Of a DNA stretch of 64,000 bases, positions 9,174 to 20,299 are shown piece by piece; position 1 is the stretch's first letter, and every line of letters begins with the position of its first letter. This DNA is from Desulfonatronum thiodismutans (GTDB lineage: Bacteria > Desulfobacterota > Desulfovibrionia > Desulfovibrionales > Desulfonatronaceae): NCBI RefSeq assembly GCF_000717475.1, contig NZ_JPIK01000012.1, forward strand, positions 62,001 through 126,000. Reading direction: 5' to 3'. A program made the position numbers and the translations under genes. The notes beneath the pieces were generated by a model, which was given only the letters and a program-made list of their open reading frames with translations, ran no database searches and was not told the DNA's origin.

Positions 9174-10691
9174 TCAGGGGACCTGGAGCCCCATTTTTCG
9201 GTATTCGTTAAGTTTGTTGCGCAGGGTACGCACGGACACTCCCAGCAGCAGAGCCGCCTGGGTTCGGTTGCCGGCGGTGTGGTCCAGGCTTTTGAAGATC
9301 AATTGCCGTTCCACCTCGTGCAGCGGCAGGATCGGACGCTGGGCGTCGGAAATGTCCAGAGTGGTCGCGTCCGAGGATCTGTCAACTACGGCGGCTTCAG
9401 CATCTCCGACTTCGACTTCCACTTCGGTATCGTCCTCGTATTCGGCCTTGGCACTGGGCTCGCTTCGCGGCTCTTCAGCGCAAAAGCTCCCCAGGTCATT
9501 CCCGAAGGCTTGCTCCTGCCAGTCGCCGCTCTCATCCAGAAGAAAATGCCTGGACTCGATGGGCGCTCCGCCGCAGAGCAGCGCGGCTCGTTCCATCAGG
9601 TTTTGCAATTCGCGCACGTTGCCCGGCCAGTCGTGCTCCGTGAGCCACTGGCGGGCTTCCGGGCTGATGCTGATCTCGCCCAGGGAGTACATCTTGGCGA
9701 ACCGGCCAACGAAAAAATCGGCCAGAAGCTGGATGTCCTCCCCCCGTTCGCGCAGAGGCGGCAGGCGCAAAGGGATGACGTTCAGGCGGTAGTAGAGATC
9801 CTGACGAAACTCTTTAGCCTCCACGGAAGCGGCCAGGTTGCGGTTGGTGGTGGCCAGAACCCGGACATCCACGGGAACCGTCTCGCTTCCGCCGACCCGG
9901 TCCAGTTCGCCTTCCTGCAAGACCCGGAGCAGCTTGGCCTGCAAGCCCTGGTCCATCTCTGAAATTTCATCCAAGAGAAGCGTCCCACCGTGAGCCAGCT
10001 CGAACTTGCCCAGCTTGCGGGTGATGGCACCGGTGAAGGCTCCTTTTTCGTGGCCGAACAGTTCGCTTTCCAGAAGGTGTTCCGGCAGGGCCGCGCAGTT
10101 CACGGCAATGAAGGGTTGCGCCGAGCGGTCGCTGAAGTTGTGCAGGAACCTGGCGAACATTTCCTTACCTGTTCCGGATTCGCCGGAAATCAGGATGGTC
10201 GCCTTGGAGCGGGCCACCTGGCGGGCCAAGGCCAGAGCCCGTTTCATGGTCGGGTGTCGGCCGATAATCGCGGTTTCCGGGTCGTGCTGGGATTCCGTGG
10301 GGCCCGGTTTCGGGGGCTCTTTGGGCTTGGTCTCGGACGGGGCCGTGAGCAGGGCGCGAACCTTGTCCCAGAGCAAAGGCTCCAGCCAATAGTCCCTGGC
10401 CCCCAGATCCAGGAATCGCTTGGCGTCCTCCGCCGAGCCGTTGTCCGTGAAGATGATCACCGGGGGCATGGAGTTGCCGGACTGTTGCATGGCGCGGAGC
10501 AAGTCCTCGGCTTGGAAGCCGGTCAGCCGGTCCCGGCAGAATACCAGAATCGGCTGCTGGCGCTGGATGAACTTCAACGCCCCGGGGATGGTTTCGGCCA
10601 TCCCCACGTCCAGACCGGCGCGTTTGATGGGCTGAAAGAGCGGCGTGACCACGGAAGTGGGCGCCAGAAAGAGGATGCTCGCTACAGGCAT
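9174..10691 (-). CDS. sigma-54-dependent transcriptional activator with degenerate receiver domain
   Basis: The 505-residue product has an N-terminal receiver-like domain (1-115), an AAA+ domain (about 140-375) and a C-terminal Fis-type helix-turn-helix. The AAA+ domain carries Walker A (GESGTGKE, from 170), the sigma-54 contact GAFTGA (217-222) and Walker B (LLLDEISEMD). An unusually acidic linker of about 60 residues separates AAA+ from the HTH. The receiver lacks the acidic pair (APT at 10-12) and the conserved lysine (Glu104 in DYWLEP). Only Asp54 and Thr82 remain as possible remnants. Phosphorylation is therefore doubtful, as in FleQ/FlrA-type activators. It may regulate motility or cell-surface genes, but no sigma-54 target is evident nearby. 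Confidence 0.9.
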   Translation of the reverse strand: MPVASILFLAPTSVVTPLFQPIKRAGLDVGMAETIPGALKFIQRQQPILVFCRDRLTGFQAEDLLRAMQQSGNSMPPVIIFTDNGSAEDAKRFLDLGARDYWLEPLLWDKVRALLTAPSETKPKEPPKPGPTESQHDPETAIIGRHPTMKRALALARQVARSKATILISGESGTGKEMFARFLHNFSDRSAQPFIAVNCAALPEHLLESELFGHEKGAFTGAITRKLGKFELAHGGTLLLDEISEMDQGLQAKLLRVLQEGELDRVGGSETVPVDVRVLATTNRNLAASVEAKEFRQDLYYRLNVIPLRLPPLRERGEDIQLLADFFVGRFAKMYSLGEISISPEARQWLTEHDWPGNVRELQNLMERAALLCGGAPIESRHFLLDESGDWQEQAFGNDLGSFCAEEPRSEPSAKAEYEDDTEVEVEVGDAEAAVVDRSSDATTLDISDAQRPILPLHEVERQLIFKSLDHTAGNRTQAALLLGVSVRTLRNKLNEYRKMGLQVP

Positions 10692-10710
10692 GATTTCATC
10701 TAACTGGAAG

Positions 10711-10729
10711 ACGATTGTTTTTCAATCGT
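10711..10729. promoter_or_regulatory. inverted repeat upstream of the sigma-54 regulator
   Basis: A perfect 7-base dyad ACGATTG/CAATCGT with a TTTTT centre lies 20 bases before the regulator's start and in the divergent gap towards 6-phosphogluconolactonase. It could be an operator, possibly autoregulatory. There is no direct evidence for a binding protein. Confidence 0.3.
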
Positions 10730-10819
10730 TTCGTGTTGATGCTCCAGTGCAAAGCGAATATGTGACCAAGGCGGACGACAAAATCGAACACGCACGGAAT
10801 GAAAACAAGAGGAGAACGG

Positions 10820-11554
10820 ATGATTTCCCGAGACACGGTCCATGACTTCCCCAACGTCCAAGCGGCCTACGCCAATGCGGCGCTGTGCATCGCCGCCGCG
10901 CTACGCATTCCCGGTTCTCGACGGATCACCCTGGCCTTGAGCGGCGGGCGCTCGCCCATCAAGCTCTTCGAACTGCTCCGCGCCGATTCCCAGGGCCTTT
11001 TCAAGGACATCCCCTGGGAGCGAGTGGTCGTCTGCTGGGTGGACGAACGCTTCGTCCCGCCGGACCATCCGGAAAGCAACTTCGGTCTGGCCCGCAAATG
11101 GCTGCTCTCCAGCCTGCCCATTCCCGAGGAGCAAATCTTCCCCATACCCACCCAGCCCTCCCCGGAACAGGCGGCTCAAGGCTATGAACAGACCCTGCGT
11201 CAGCTGTTCGCTTCGGAAACGGAGCCCGCCGCCCCTTTCCCCCGCTTCGATCTCGTGCTCCTGGGCATGGGCCCGGACGGCCACGTGGCTTCCCTTTTTC
11301 CGGGCAAGCCGGCCCTGGACGAGCATGAGCGTTGGGTCACCCACGTGCCCGAGCCGGGCATGGACCCACGCATTCCACGCATCACCCTGACCCTGCCCGT
11401 GCTCAACAGCGCCCGCTCCACCGTGGCCCTGGTCACCGGAAGCAAAAAACAGCCCGCGTTTCAGGAAGCCTTGACCAATCCGCGAAGCGCCCTCCCCGCG
11501 GCCCTGCTCGCCCCCCAAGGGGACATGGCCTGGGTGACCTGCTTCGCGGACTGA
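10820..11554 (+). CDS. pgl: 6-phosphogluconolactonase
   Basis: The 244-residue product is of the DevB/SOL class that hydrolyses 6-phosphogluconolactone in the oxidative pentose phosphate pathway. Motifs seen are ALSGGRSP near the N-terminus (phosphate binding), WVDERFVPPDHPESN and LLGMGPDGHVASLFP with the catalytic histidine. The length is normal for the family. The ATG at 10820 has GAGGAGA upstream and is preferred over 10799. No glucose-6-phosphate dehydrogenase gene is adjacent. The gene converges with the sensor kinase gene and is separated from it by 15 bases. Confidence 0.93.
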   Translation: MISRDTVHDFPNVQAAYANAALCIAAALRIPGSRRITLALSGGRSPIKLFELLRADSQGLFKDIPWERVVVCWVDERFVPPDHPESNFGLARKWLLSSLPIPEEQIFPIPTQPSPEQAAQGYEQTLRQLFASETEPAAPFPRFDLVLLGMGPDGHVASLFPGKPALDEHERWVTHVPEPGMDPRIPRITLTLPVLNSARSTVALVTGSKKQPAFQEALTNPRSALPAALLAPQGDMAWVTCFAD

Positions 11555-11569
11555 ACGAGTGGCGAAACG

Positions 11570-14035
11570 TCACGGCGCGTCCGGGTCATTGTCCAAGACC
11601 CGGCGAACCTCGTCCAACAACTCCTGCATGCGATACGGCTTGCCGATGAAGCCGGTCGCGCCCTGGCTAAGCAGTTCCGACGCGTTACCCTGGACGGAAA
11701 ATCCGCTGGCGATGAGCACCTTGGCCCTGGGCTCGTGGGCCAGCAATGCGCTCAGACATCGCCGCCCTCCCATGCCGGGCATGTTCAGGTCCAGGATGAT
11801 CATGTCCACGGCGGAGGACTGTTCCTGGTAGAAGCGCAAAGCCTCTTCCCCGCTTCCGGCGCCGACCACCGTGTATCCGGCGCTCTCCAAAACTTCTCGC
11901 GTCAATTCAAGGATCTCCGGCTCGTCGTCCACCACCAGAATGCTTTCTTCGCCTCCGGGCGAAGAGCTTTCGGTTTTGTCGGATGATGATGACGCCGGGG
12001 GCTGATCCGCCTCGGGAAAGTACAGCATGAACGTCGTTCCCAAGCCGGGCTCGCTGTGGCATTGGATCAGGCCGTCGTGACTGGAAACGATGCCGTAGAC
12101 CGAGGCCAGCCCCAATCCCGTGCCTTTCCCCAGTTCCTTGGTGGTGAAAAAGGGATCGAAGATTCGCTCTCTGGTCTCCTGGTCCATGCCGGAGCCGGTG
12201 TCCGCGACTCGGAGCAGTACGTAGTCCCGCGGCGTATCGGACCGGTTCAACTCCTCCGGTAATGCCTTCCTGACCACATTTTCAGTGGAAATGCGCAAGA
12301 GACCCCCATCCGGCATGGCATCCGCGGCGTTGCCAACCAGATTGAGCAGGATCTGTTGAATCTGGACCGGATCGGCGTTGATCGGCCGGAGTGATTCGGC
12401 CAGAGACGTCTCCACCTGAATCATCCTGGGAAACCTCTGTCGCCACATCTTTTCGGTCTCGAGAATTTCCCGGTTCAAGTCCATGGGCAATGGTCTGGAC
12501 TCCAGCTTGCGGCTGAAGGTCAGCAACTGGCGAACAAGACTGGTCGCTCGTCGACCGGCATTGTCGATCTGCTCCAAAGCGTTCAGATCCGGGTCGTCCG
12601 TGGCCTTTTTGGCCAACAAAAGCTGGGTATAGCCGTTCATGACCTGCAGGAGATTGTTGAAATCATGGGCCACCCCTCCGGCCATGGTCCCGACGGCCTC
12701 CATCTTCTGGGCATGCAGAAGCTGGGATTGGAGTTGCTCCCTTTCCTGTTCTGCCAGGACACGTTCGGTGATGTCCGTGTCCCTGCCATGGAAGCCGTAA
12801 AGCCTTCCCTGGTCATCCAACAGCGGCATTCCGCTGCTGTTCACCCAGACCGTGGCACCGTCCTTGGCCAGAAGAGGCTTGAGCGGCATGGAGAGACGCA
12901 GGCCGCGACTCAAGGCATTGTCAAAGATTTTTTGGCAGCCTTCGCGTTCCTCCGCCGGGCACATCTCGGTAAACCGCTTGCCGATCAGTTCCTCCGGGCT
13001 ATACCCGGCAACCTCTTTCACCACCGTGCTGATGCTGGTGTAGCGGCCCTGGACGTCCAGCTCCCAGACAAAGGTTCGGCTCTGTTCAGCCAACTGATCA
13101 AACCGGAAGGTGGTTTCCCGCAATCGTGCGCTGATGATTTCCTGCTCTTGCAGCAGGGCGCCCAACTCCTGGTTGCGACGCTGGATTTCCTGGAAGGACT
13201 CCCAGAGTCGGTGACGCAGGGATTCGAAGGACGCAGCCAGAACACGGGTTTCTCCCAGGCCCACCAAGTCGATAGGCCGGTTCAGCCAGCCTTCGGTCAT
13301 CCCCCCAACGGCCCCGGTCAGTTGGCGCAAGGGCCGGATATGGTAGTCGACGATCAGGTAAAAGATGCCGAACAAGACGGACAAACCGAGAATGCTCCAA
13401 CCGATGTTGAACCGCAGGATGCGTTTTTCCGCGCCAAGCATTTGATTCAGGGGGACTTGGTATGCCAACACCAACACGCCGATGGGATCGTGGTGAATGG
13501 AACCGACCAGGGGGAGATAATCCGTCAACCCGGCTTCCGGCTGCCTGGAGAACGGCCCGGCCAGCTTGAGCGAGGGCAGAACGGGCTGAGCTGAGTCTTC
13601 TTGGCTCCACAGTCTCGAAGGCGGACTCCATGTCAAGCTCTCAGGAGCGGAGACTGGTCGTCCATCTTGAAAATCCAGGAGAATCTCGTCGGTCATGGAG
13701 AGCAGAGTCAGGCGATGCGGTGGCGTCAGGGAGGCCTGCTCCAAGTAGCGCATCAGGGATCGTTCCAGCTCCTGCCGGAAAAACGCGGCCTCCTCGTGCA
13801 GCCCCAGCCGCAGATCCATGACGTACATGCCCATGGTCGGCAGATTGGCTACGAACTGGAGGTCCATGCGCCGCTGTTGGATGTATTCCTGGATCAACCG
13901 CTCGCTGCCCTGTCGGGCAAGGGCGTAGTTGAAAATCACCCCACCCCCGGCGGCAAGCAGAAAAAAGGGCATCAGCCAGCCGAGCATCAGCCGCCGCAGG
14001 CCCCAGTAGGACATGGGCGGAAGTTTAGGGGTCAA
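11570..14035 (-). CDS. hybrid sensor histidine kinase (periplasmic sensor, HAMP, PAS, HisKA, HATPase, receiver)
   Basis: The 821-residue inner-membrane product has helix 1 near residues 15-37, a periplasmic domain of about 170 residues, helix 2 near 208-232, then HAMP, coiled coil and PAS. The kinase core has [14 protein letters not shown] with the phospho-acceptor His, the N box [11 protein letters not shown] and [15 protein letters not shown]-terminal receiver has VVDDE, the phospho-acceptor in [11 protein letters not shown] and the conserved lysine in IGKPY. The TTG at 14035 is the best-supported start, with GGGGGAG 8 bases upstream; an ATG at 14014 is the alternative. It overlaps the upstream binding-protein gene by 11 bases, which suggests the two proteins form one signalling unit. 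Confidence 0.9.
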   Translation of the reverse strand: MTPKLPPMSYWGLRRLMLGWLMPFFLLAAGGGVIFNYALARQGSERLIQEYIQQRRMDLQFVANLPTMGMYVMDLRLGLHEEAAFFRQELERSLMRYLEQASLTPPHRLTLLSMTDEILLDFQDGRPVSAPESLTWSPPSRLWSQEDSAQPVLPSLKLAGPFSRQPEAGLTDYLPLVGSIHHDPIGVLVLAYQVPLNQMLGAEKRILRFNIGWSILGLSVLFGIFYLIVDYHIRPLRQLTGAVGGMTEGWLNRPIDLVGLGETRVLAASFESLRHRLWESFQEIQRRNQELGALLQEQEIISARLRETTFRFDQLAEQSRTFVWELDVQGRYTSISTVVKEVAGYSPEELIGKRFTEMCPAEEREGCQKIFDNALSRGLRLSMPLKPLLAKDGATVWVNSSGMPLLDDQGRLYGFHGRDTDITERVLAEQEREQLQSQLLHAQKMEAVGTMAGGVAHDFNNLLQVMNGYTQLLLAKKATDDPDLNALEQIDNAGRRATSLVRQLLTFSRKLESRPLPMDLNREILETEKMWRQRFPRMIQVETSLAESLRPINADPVQIQQILLNLVGNAADAMPDGGLLRISTENVVRKALPEELNRSDTPRDYVLLRVADTGSGMDQETRERIFDPFFTTKELGKGTGLGLASVYGIVSSHDGLIQCHSEPGLGTTFMLYFPEADQPPASSSSDKTESSSPGGEESILVVDDEPEILELTREVLESAGYTVVGAGSGEEALRFYQEQSSAVDMIILDLNMPGMGGRRCLSALLAHEPRAKVLIASGFSVQGNASELLSQGATGFIGKPYRMQELLDEVRRVLDNDPDAP

Positions 14036-15689
14036 TGGCGATCTCCCCCAGGTTGAGCAGGTATCCGCTTCCGGAGAAAGAATTCTGGGCGATGCGCCGG
14101 TTCATGACGAAGATGCTGGGCCAGATGAACAGGGGCATGGAGTAGTGCTGGTCGTAAAGGTGGATTTCCATTTCCGCCAGGGCGTCGTGGACCCCTTCCG
14201 GGGTTTTGGCCCGCATGGCCGCGAGGAACAAATCGTCCGCCTGGTGGTCGACCTCGATCCAGCGATTGCCGCCGTCATTGAAAAACGCCTCGAAATGCGT
14301 GGCCACGGTGTTGGTATACAGCCCGCTCTGCACGATGGACAGGTCCCACCGCTCCGCCTCGATGGGGTTGTCCGGCCCGTGGGTATAGTTCTTGATCCGC
14401 TGGTAGTATTCCTGGCGGGTCACGTACCGCTCCAACTCCACCTCGACGCCTCCGGCCCGGAGCATGGCCGTGATGGCCAAAGCCAGCTTTTCCTCGCTGA
14501 TGAAATATCCGACGACGATGGACAGGGGATTCTCCGGTCCGAACCCGGCTTCGGCCAGCAGCTCCTGGGCCGATTGCGGATCGTAGGGATAGGGCTGAAG
14601 CCCCTCGGCTTCGTCCAAGGGCAGGATAAAGGCGACCATCCGCGCGGTATCTCGGGAAACATAACGCAGCAATGTATGCCGATCCACCAGGAAGTTCAGG
14701 GCTTGGCGCACTCGGATGTCGCTCAGCGGTGTATCCGGCTTGCGAGTGTTGTATAAAGTGGTCAGGTGGCTTGTAGGGTAGGCAATGACACGGTGCAGAT
14801 GGGCATGGCCCGCGAGCAGGGGCAACATGGAGGGCGTGCCGGCGTCGAACAGATCTGCCTTGCCGTCGATCATCCACTGGTAGGCGGTCTGGCTGTCCAC
14901 TGCGGCGGGGCCATGGATCAGGAGTCGCGATGTCCGTGGATACCCCGCTCGCCAGTAGTCAGGGTTGCGTTCCAAAGTGCTCAACGCGCCGCCTCCGGAA
15001 ATCTCCCGCACGATGTACGGTCCGGTCCCCCAGGGTCCGACTTGGAGAATATTGGCCTGATTTCCGGGAGGGTATCGTCCGGCTGTATGTTCGAAGTAGC
15101 TTGGCGAATACATGTAGAACGCGCGCAGATAGACCAGCATTTGCCCTACGTAGCCGTCCGGCTTGAAGTGCATGCGAACCATGTGGTCCCCCAAAGGCTC
15201 CACGTCCCGCACGGCCATGCGCAAGTCCAAGGTGGAGTAGGGTGCGACCTGGGCCGCGGTTTCCACGTACCGCTCCCAGTTATGAAGCACGGACCGGCTG
15301 GTGAATGGCGTGCCGTCGTGAAATACTACTCCTTGCCGCAAATACAGGTCCATGTGCGTGTCCGTGATTTCCCAGCGCTCGGCTAAGCGGGGCACGAACC
15401 GATTCTCATTGTCTACGCCCACCATCGGTTCGACCACGGAGTTGCCCACCACCCAGGAGGCGGCGATGTGCGCGATGACCCGCAACGTGTCCTCAGGCGC
15501 TTCCCCGGAATGCTCGGCGGCCCCCGCCGGAAACGCGACGAGCAGCAAGACGAGCCAGCAGACGGCAAGCTTTCCCAGCCGGGATGACATCCAAGCGGGC
15601 TGTCTAAAAAATAATTGGAGGGAGGACATGACTGATGCGGGATCGGACGCTTTCCGCGAGAAAAAGCGGAGTGCAGAGGCTGGACGCAT
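14025..15689 (-). CDS. periplasmic solute-binding protein, family 5 (peptide/nickel type), sensor-associated
   Basis: The 554-residue product is an SBP_bac_5 protein, the class that binds peptides, nickel or opines for Dpp/Opp/Nik transporters. Motifs include EPMVGVD and LAERWEITD near the N-terminus, and the GVVFHDGTPFTS signature. A signal peptide with a long positively charged n-region ends near FPAGAAEH. The ATG at 15689 is preceded by AAGGAG at a 5-base gap, so the long leader is probably real; starts at 15629 and 15590 lack ribosome-binding sites. No permease or ATPase gene follows. Instead the next gene overlaps by 11 bases and encodes a hybrid kinase. I infer a role as ligand-binding partner of that kinase rather than in transport. 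Confidence 0.85.
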   Translation of the reverse strand: MRPASALRFFSRKASDPASVMSSLQLFFRQPAWMSSRLGKLAVCWLVLLLVAFPAGAAEHSGEAPEDTLRVIAHIAASWVVGNSVVEPMVGVDNENRFVPRLAERWEITDTHMDLYLRQGVVFHDGTPFTSRSVLHNWERYVETAAQVAPYSTLDLRMAVRDVEPLGDHMVRMHFKPDGYVGQMLVYLRAFYMYSPSYFEHTAGRYPPGNQANILQVGPWGTGPYIVREISGGGALSTLERNPDYWRAGYPRTSRLLIHGPAAVDSQTAYQWMIDGKADLFDAGTPSMLPLLAGHAHLHRVIAYPTSHLTTLYNTRKPDTPLSDIRVRQALNFLVDRHTLLRYVSRDTARMVAFILPLDEAEGLQPYPYDPQSAQELLAEAGFGPENPLSIVVGYFISEEKLALAITAMLRAGGVEVELERYVTRQEYYQRIKNYTHGPDNPIEAERWDLSIVQSGLYTNTVATHFEAFFNDGGNRWIEVDHQADDLFLAAMRAKTPEGVHDALAEMEIHLYDQHYSMPLFIWPSIFVMNRRIAQNSFSGSGYLLNLGEIAIDP

Positions 15690-18240
<2,551 letters not shown>

Positions 18241-18320
18241 GCTTTTTTGAGCACGCTCCTTTCGCGAAAAGACGGTGCAGACTGAACATTAAATGACCAC
18301 CTACCGCAACCGGGATTTCG

Positions 18321-18343
18321 GCGGCCCGCGCACGCCGGGCCGC
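18321..18343. terminator. GC-rich hairpin between convergent icd and DUF486 genes
   Basis: GCGGCCCG (18321-18328) pairs with CGGGCCGC (18336-18343) around a 7-base loop in the short convergent gap. There is no T-run on either strand, so it is a weak candidate for a bidirectional terminator. Confidence 0.35.
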
Positions 18344-18367
18344 AAGAAATCACGGCGCTGATCTCCA

Positions 18368-18715
18368 CTACTGCACCGGCCCGCCGCCCCGGAACATGAA
18401 GTACACCGCGCCCACCAGGCACAGGGCGGCCCAGAGATAATCCAGGCGCAACGGCTCCTTCATGTACACGAAGGCAAAGGCGGCGAACACGCTCAGGCTG
18501 ATCACTTCCTGCATCACCCGCAGTTGCCCCAGGGTGTAGAAATTGATGCCGATGCGGTTGGCCGGGATCATCAACGCATATTCGAACAGGGCGATGCCCC
18601 AACTGAACAGGATCACCAGGACCAGGGGCTTGGCGGCCATGTGCTTGAGATGGCCGTACCAGGCGAAGGTCATGAACATGTTGGAGAAGAAAAGCAGGAT
18701 GATGGGTTTGAACAT
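18368..18715 (-). CDS. DUF486 family membrane protein
   Basis: The 115-residue product has four predicted membrane helices (about residues 5-22, 32-50, 67-84 and 91-107). It carries motifs typical of DUF486, such as FMTFAWYGHLKH, the EYALMIPANRIG stretch and YTLGQLRVMQEVISL. The family is small, DMT-like and of unknown transport role. The gene is 34 bases downstream of the GNAT gene on the same strand, so it may be the last gene of the kamA-type operon. It could export a product of that pathway, but only position supports this. Confidence 0.85.
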   Translation of the reverse strand: MFKPIILLFFSNMFMTFAWYGHLKHMAAKPLVLVILFSWGIALFEYALMIPANRIGINFYTLGQLRVMQEVISLSVFAAFAFVYMKEPLRLDYLWAALCLVGAVYFMFRGGGPVQ

Positions 18716-18749
18716 GGCGGATGGTTCGCGAAGGAGGACGGCCGTCGAC

Positions 18750-19253
18750 TCAGGCGCGAGCCGCGGGAAGGAATTTACGATAGATCAACTTGTCGTCCCC
18801 CGGGGCGTAGAAATCCTTGAGCTCGGCTTCCAGGGCGTATCCGCACCGTTCGTAGAACCGCCGCGTGGGGTGGTAGAGATCGCGGGAGGACGTTTCAATA
18901 TAGACCCTGGTGCCGCCCAGGGCCTGAATTTCTGCTTCGGCCGACTGGATAAGGCGCTTGCCCAGGCCGTGGCCCTGCCGACGCGGATCGACGATGATCC
19001 AGTAGAGGTCAAAGCTGGAAATCGTGCAGGGAATGGGGCCGAAGCAGGCGTAGCCCATAAGACAGCTGGCCGCGTCCTCGGCGAACAGAAAATGATACCC
19101 GCTGGCCGGGCCCTTGTTCAGGCGCTCCTCGGCCAGTTCGGCGGCTACGGCCACCTCCTCGGCGGTGAAGAAACCCGTGGCCTTGGCCAAGCGCGCAATG
19201 GCCGGAATGTCCGCGGCCCGGACCTCGTCGCGCAAAGCCATGGGGTCGCTCAT
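18750..19253 (-). CDS. GNAT family N-acetyltransferase (fourth gene of the kamA/ATP-grasp cluster)
   Basis: The 167-residue product is a single GNAT domain. Motif A, the acetyl-CoA pyrophosphate loop, is VDPRRQGHGLGKRLI; the beta-bulge and C-terminal strand (TSSRDLYHPTRRFYERCGY) are also clear. The ATG overlaps the stop of the ATP-grasp gene upstream by four bases (ATGA), so translation is coupled. Acetylation of an amino group on the pathway product is the simplest role. In lysine-based osmolyte synthesis a GNAT (AblB) acetylates beta-lysine. This protein is shorter than AblB and not an obvious orthologue, so the comparison is only functional. Confidence 0.85.
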   Translation of the reverse strand: MSDPMALRDEVRAADIPAIARLAKATGFFTAEEVAVAAELAEERLNKGPASGYHFLFAEDAASCLMGYACFGPIPCTISSFDLYWIIVDPRRQGHGLGKRLIQSAEAEIQALGGTRVYIETSSRDLYHPTRRFYERCGYALEAELKDFYAPGDDKLIYRKFLPAARA

Positions 19254-20299
19254 GCATGCCTCCTTGGGACCGCGACGGCTCGAAAGATACGGTCCAGGGC
19301 CGTGTCGAAGGTCAGGCCCGAGGCCGACAGCGCGGCCTGAAACCCGGCGTCCGGAGAAAGGCAGGGGTTGGCGTTCACGTCGATGATCCAGGGCCGACCT
19401 TTCTTATCTACCCGATAGTCCACGCGGGCATACCCTTCCAGGCCGAAGACCCGCCAGCAGTCCAGGGCCAAAGCGCTCAATTCGGCCAACAGCGGCGCGT
19501 CCCGCTCCGAAAATGCCAACTCCCGCACGGTGTTTTGGAACTCGAAGCTCTGCTCCAGCCACTTGGCCCGAAAACCCACCACCTGGGGCTGGTCCGCGGG
19601 GAAGTCCAGGAAACGGATTTCCGCCGGGGCCAGGACCTGAACCGGCGTATCAGCCAGGCTGGGGGCCGCGTCAGGGTCCGCCAGCAGGGCCAGATTGAAT
19701 TCCCGGCCTGGAACATATGCTTCGGCGAACCATTCCCCCCCAAAATTCCGTTGCCTTTCGCGCATGGCGGCCATGAGTTCCTCCGGGCCGATCACGGCCA
19801 GGACGTTGTCCGCGTCCAGGCCGTGGGAGGCGTGTTCCCAGACGGACTTGACGATGTACGTGCCGGGAAAGACCGCGTTGCCCCGGCCCTGGTGGTCCAG
19901 CCAGACCGGCGTGGGCAATCCGGCCCCGGTCAGATCGGCCTTGGCCAGCAGTTTGCTGGTGGAGCGCTCCAGTGCCCTGGCCGGACTGCCGGTGCAAGGC
20001 AGACCGTGCCGGGCCAGGACGGCCGGGACGTGATGTACGTGCCGGGCCGAGCCCTGAATGCTCTCCACCAGATTGACGACCAGATCCGCCGCGACGTCCG
20101 GGAACGGGCCAGGGGCGTCTGGTGCGCCAGAAGCACCGGGCGCGTCGGGCGCAAACCCAGCTTCTGGCCAGGGCCGGACCTCCACCTCATGGCCCAGCCG
20201 GGTCGCGGCCTCGGCCACGGCCCGGACCTGGGCCAAAACGTCCGCGTCGTCCAGAGAGGCTACCTCGCCCAGCGGGCTGTGCGCCACCAGGATCTTCAT
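19250..20299 (-). CDS. ATP-grasp ligase, D-Ala-D-Ala ligase-like (second of a tandem pair)
   Basis: The 349-residue product opens MKILVAHSPLGE and has the ATP-grasp features expected of a carboxylate-amine ligase: TYIVKSVWEHASHGLD (nucleotide lysine region), GEWFAEAYVPGREFNLALL, and the metal-binding end ARVDYRVDKKGRPW followed by IIDVNANP. A low-complexity Ala/Pro/Asp/Gly segment near residues 48-66, with an APDAPG unit present twice, looks like an insertion. The ATG at 20299 overlaps the previous stop by four bases. It should join an amino acid or small peptide to an amine using ATP. Because KamA is upstream, a beta-amino acid is a plausible substrate. It is unlikely to be the cell-wall Ddl. 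Confidence 0.82.
   Translation of the reverse strand: MKILVAHSPLGEVASLDDADVLAQVRAVAEAATRLGHEVEVRPWPEAGFAPDAPGASGAPDAPGPFPDVAADLVVNLVESIQGSARHVHHVPAVLARHGLPCTGSPARALERSTSKLLAKADLTGAGLPTPVWLDHQGRGNAVFPGTYIVKSVWEHASHGLDADNVLAVIGPEELMAAMRERQRNFGGEWFAEAYVPGREFNLALLADPDAAPSLADTPVQVLAPAEIRFLDFPADQPQVVGFRAKWLEQSFEFQNTVRELAFSERDAPLLAELSALALDCWRVFGLEGYARVDYRVDKKGRPWIIDVNANPCLSPDAGFQAALSASGLTFDTALDRIFRAVAVPRRHA

Noticed and set aside
8093..9211. Plus-strand reading frame of 372 codons
   Set aside because: It is antisense to the aminotransferase gene and shows the typical low-complexity shadow composition.
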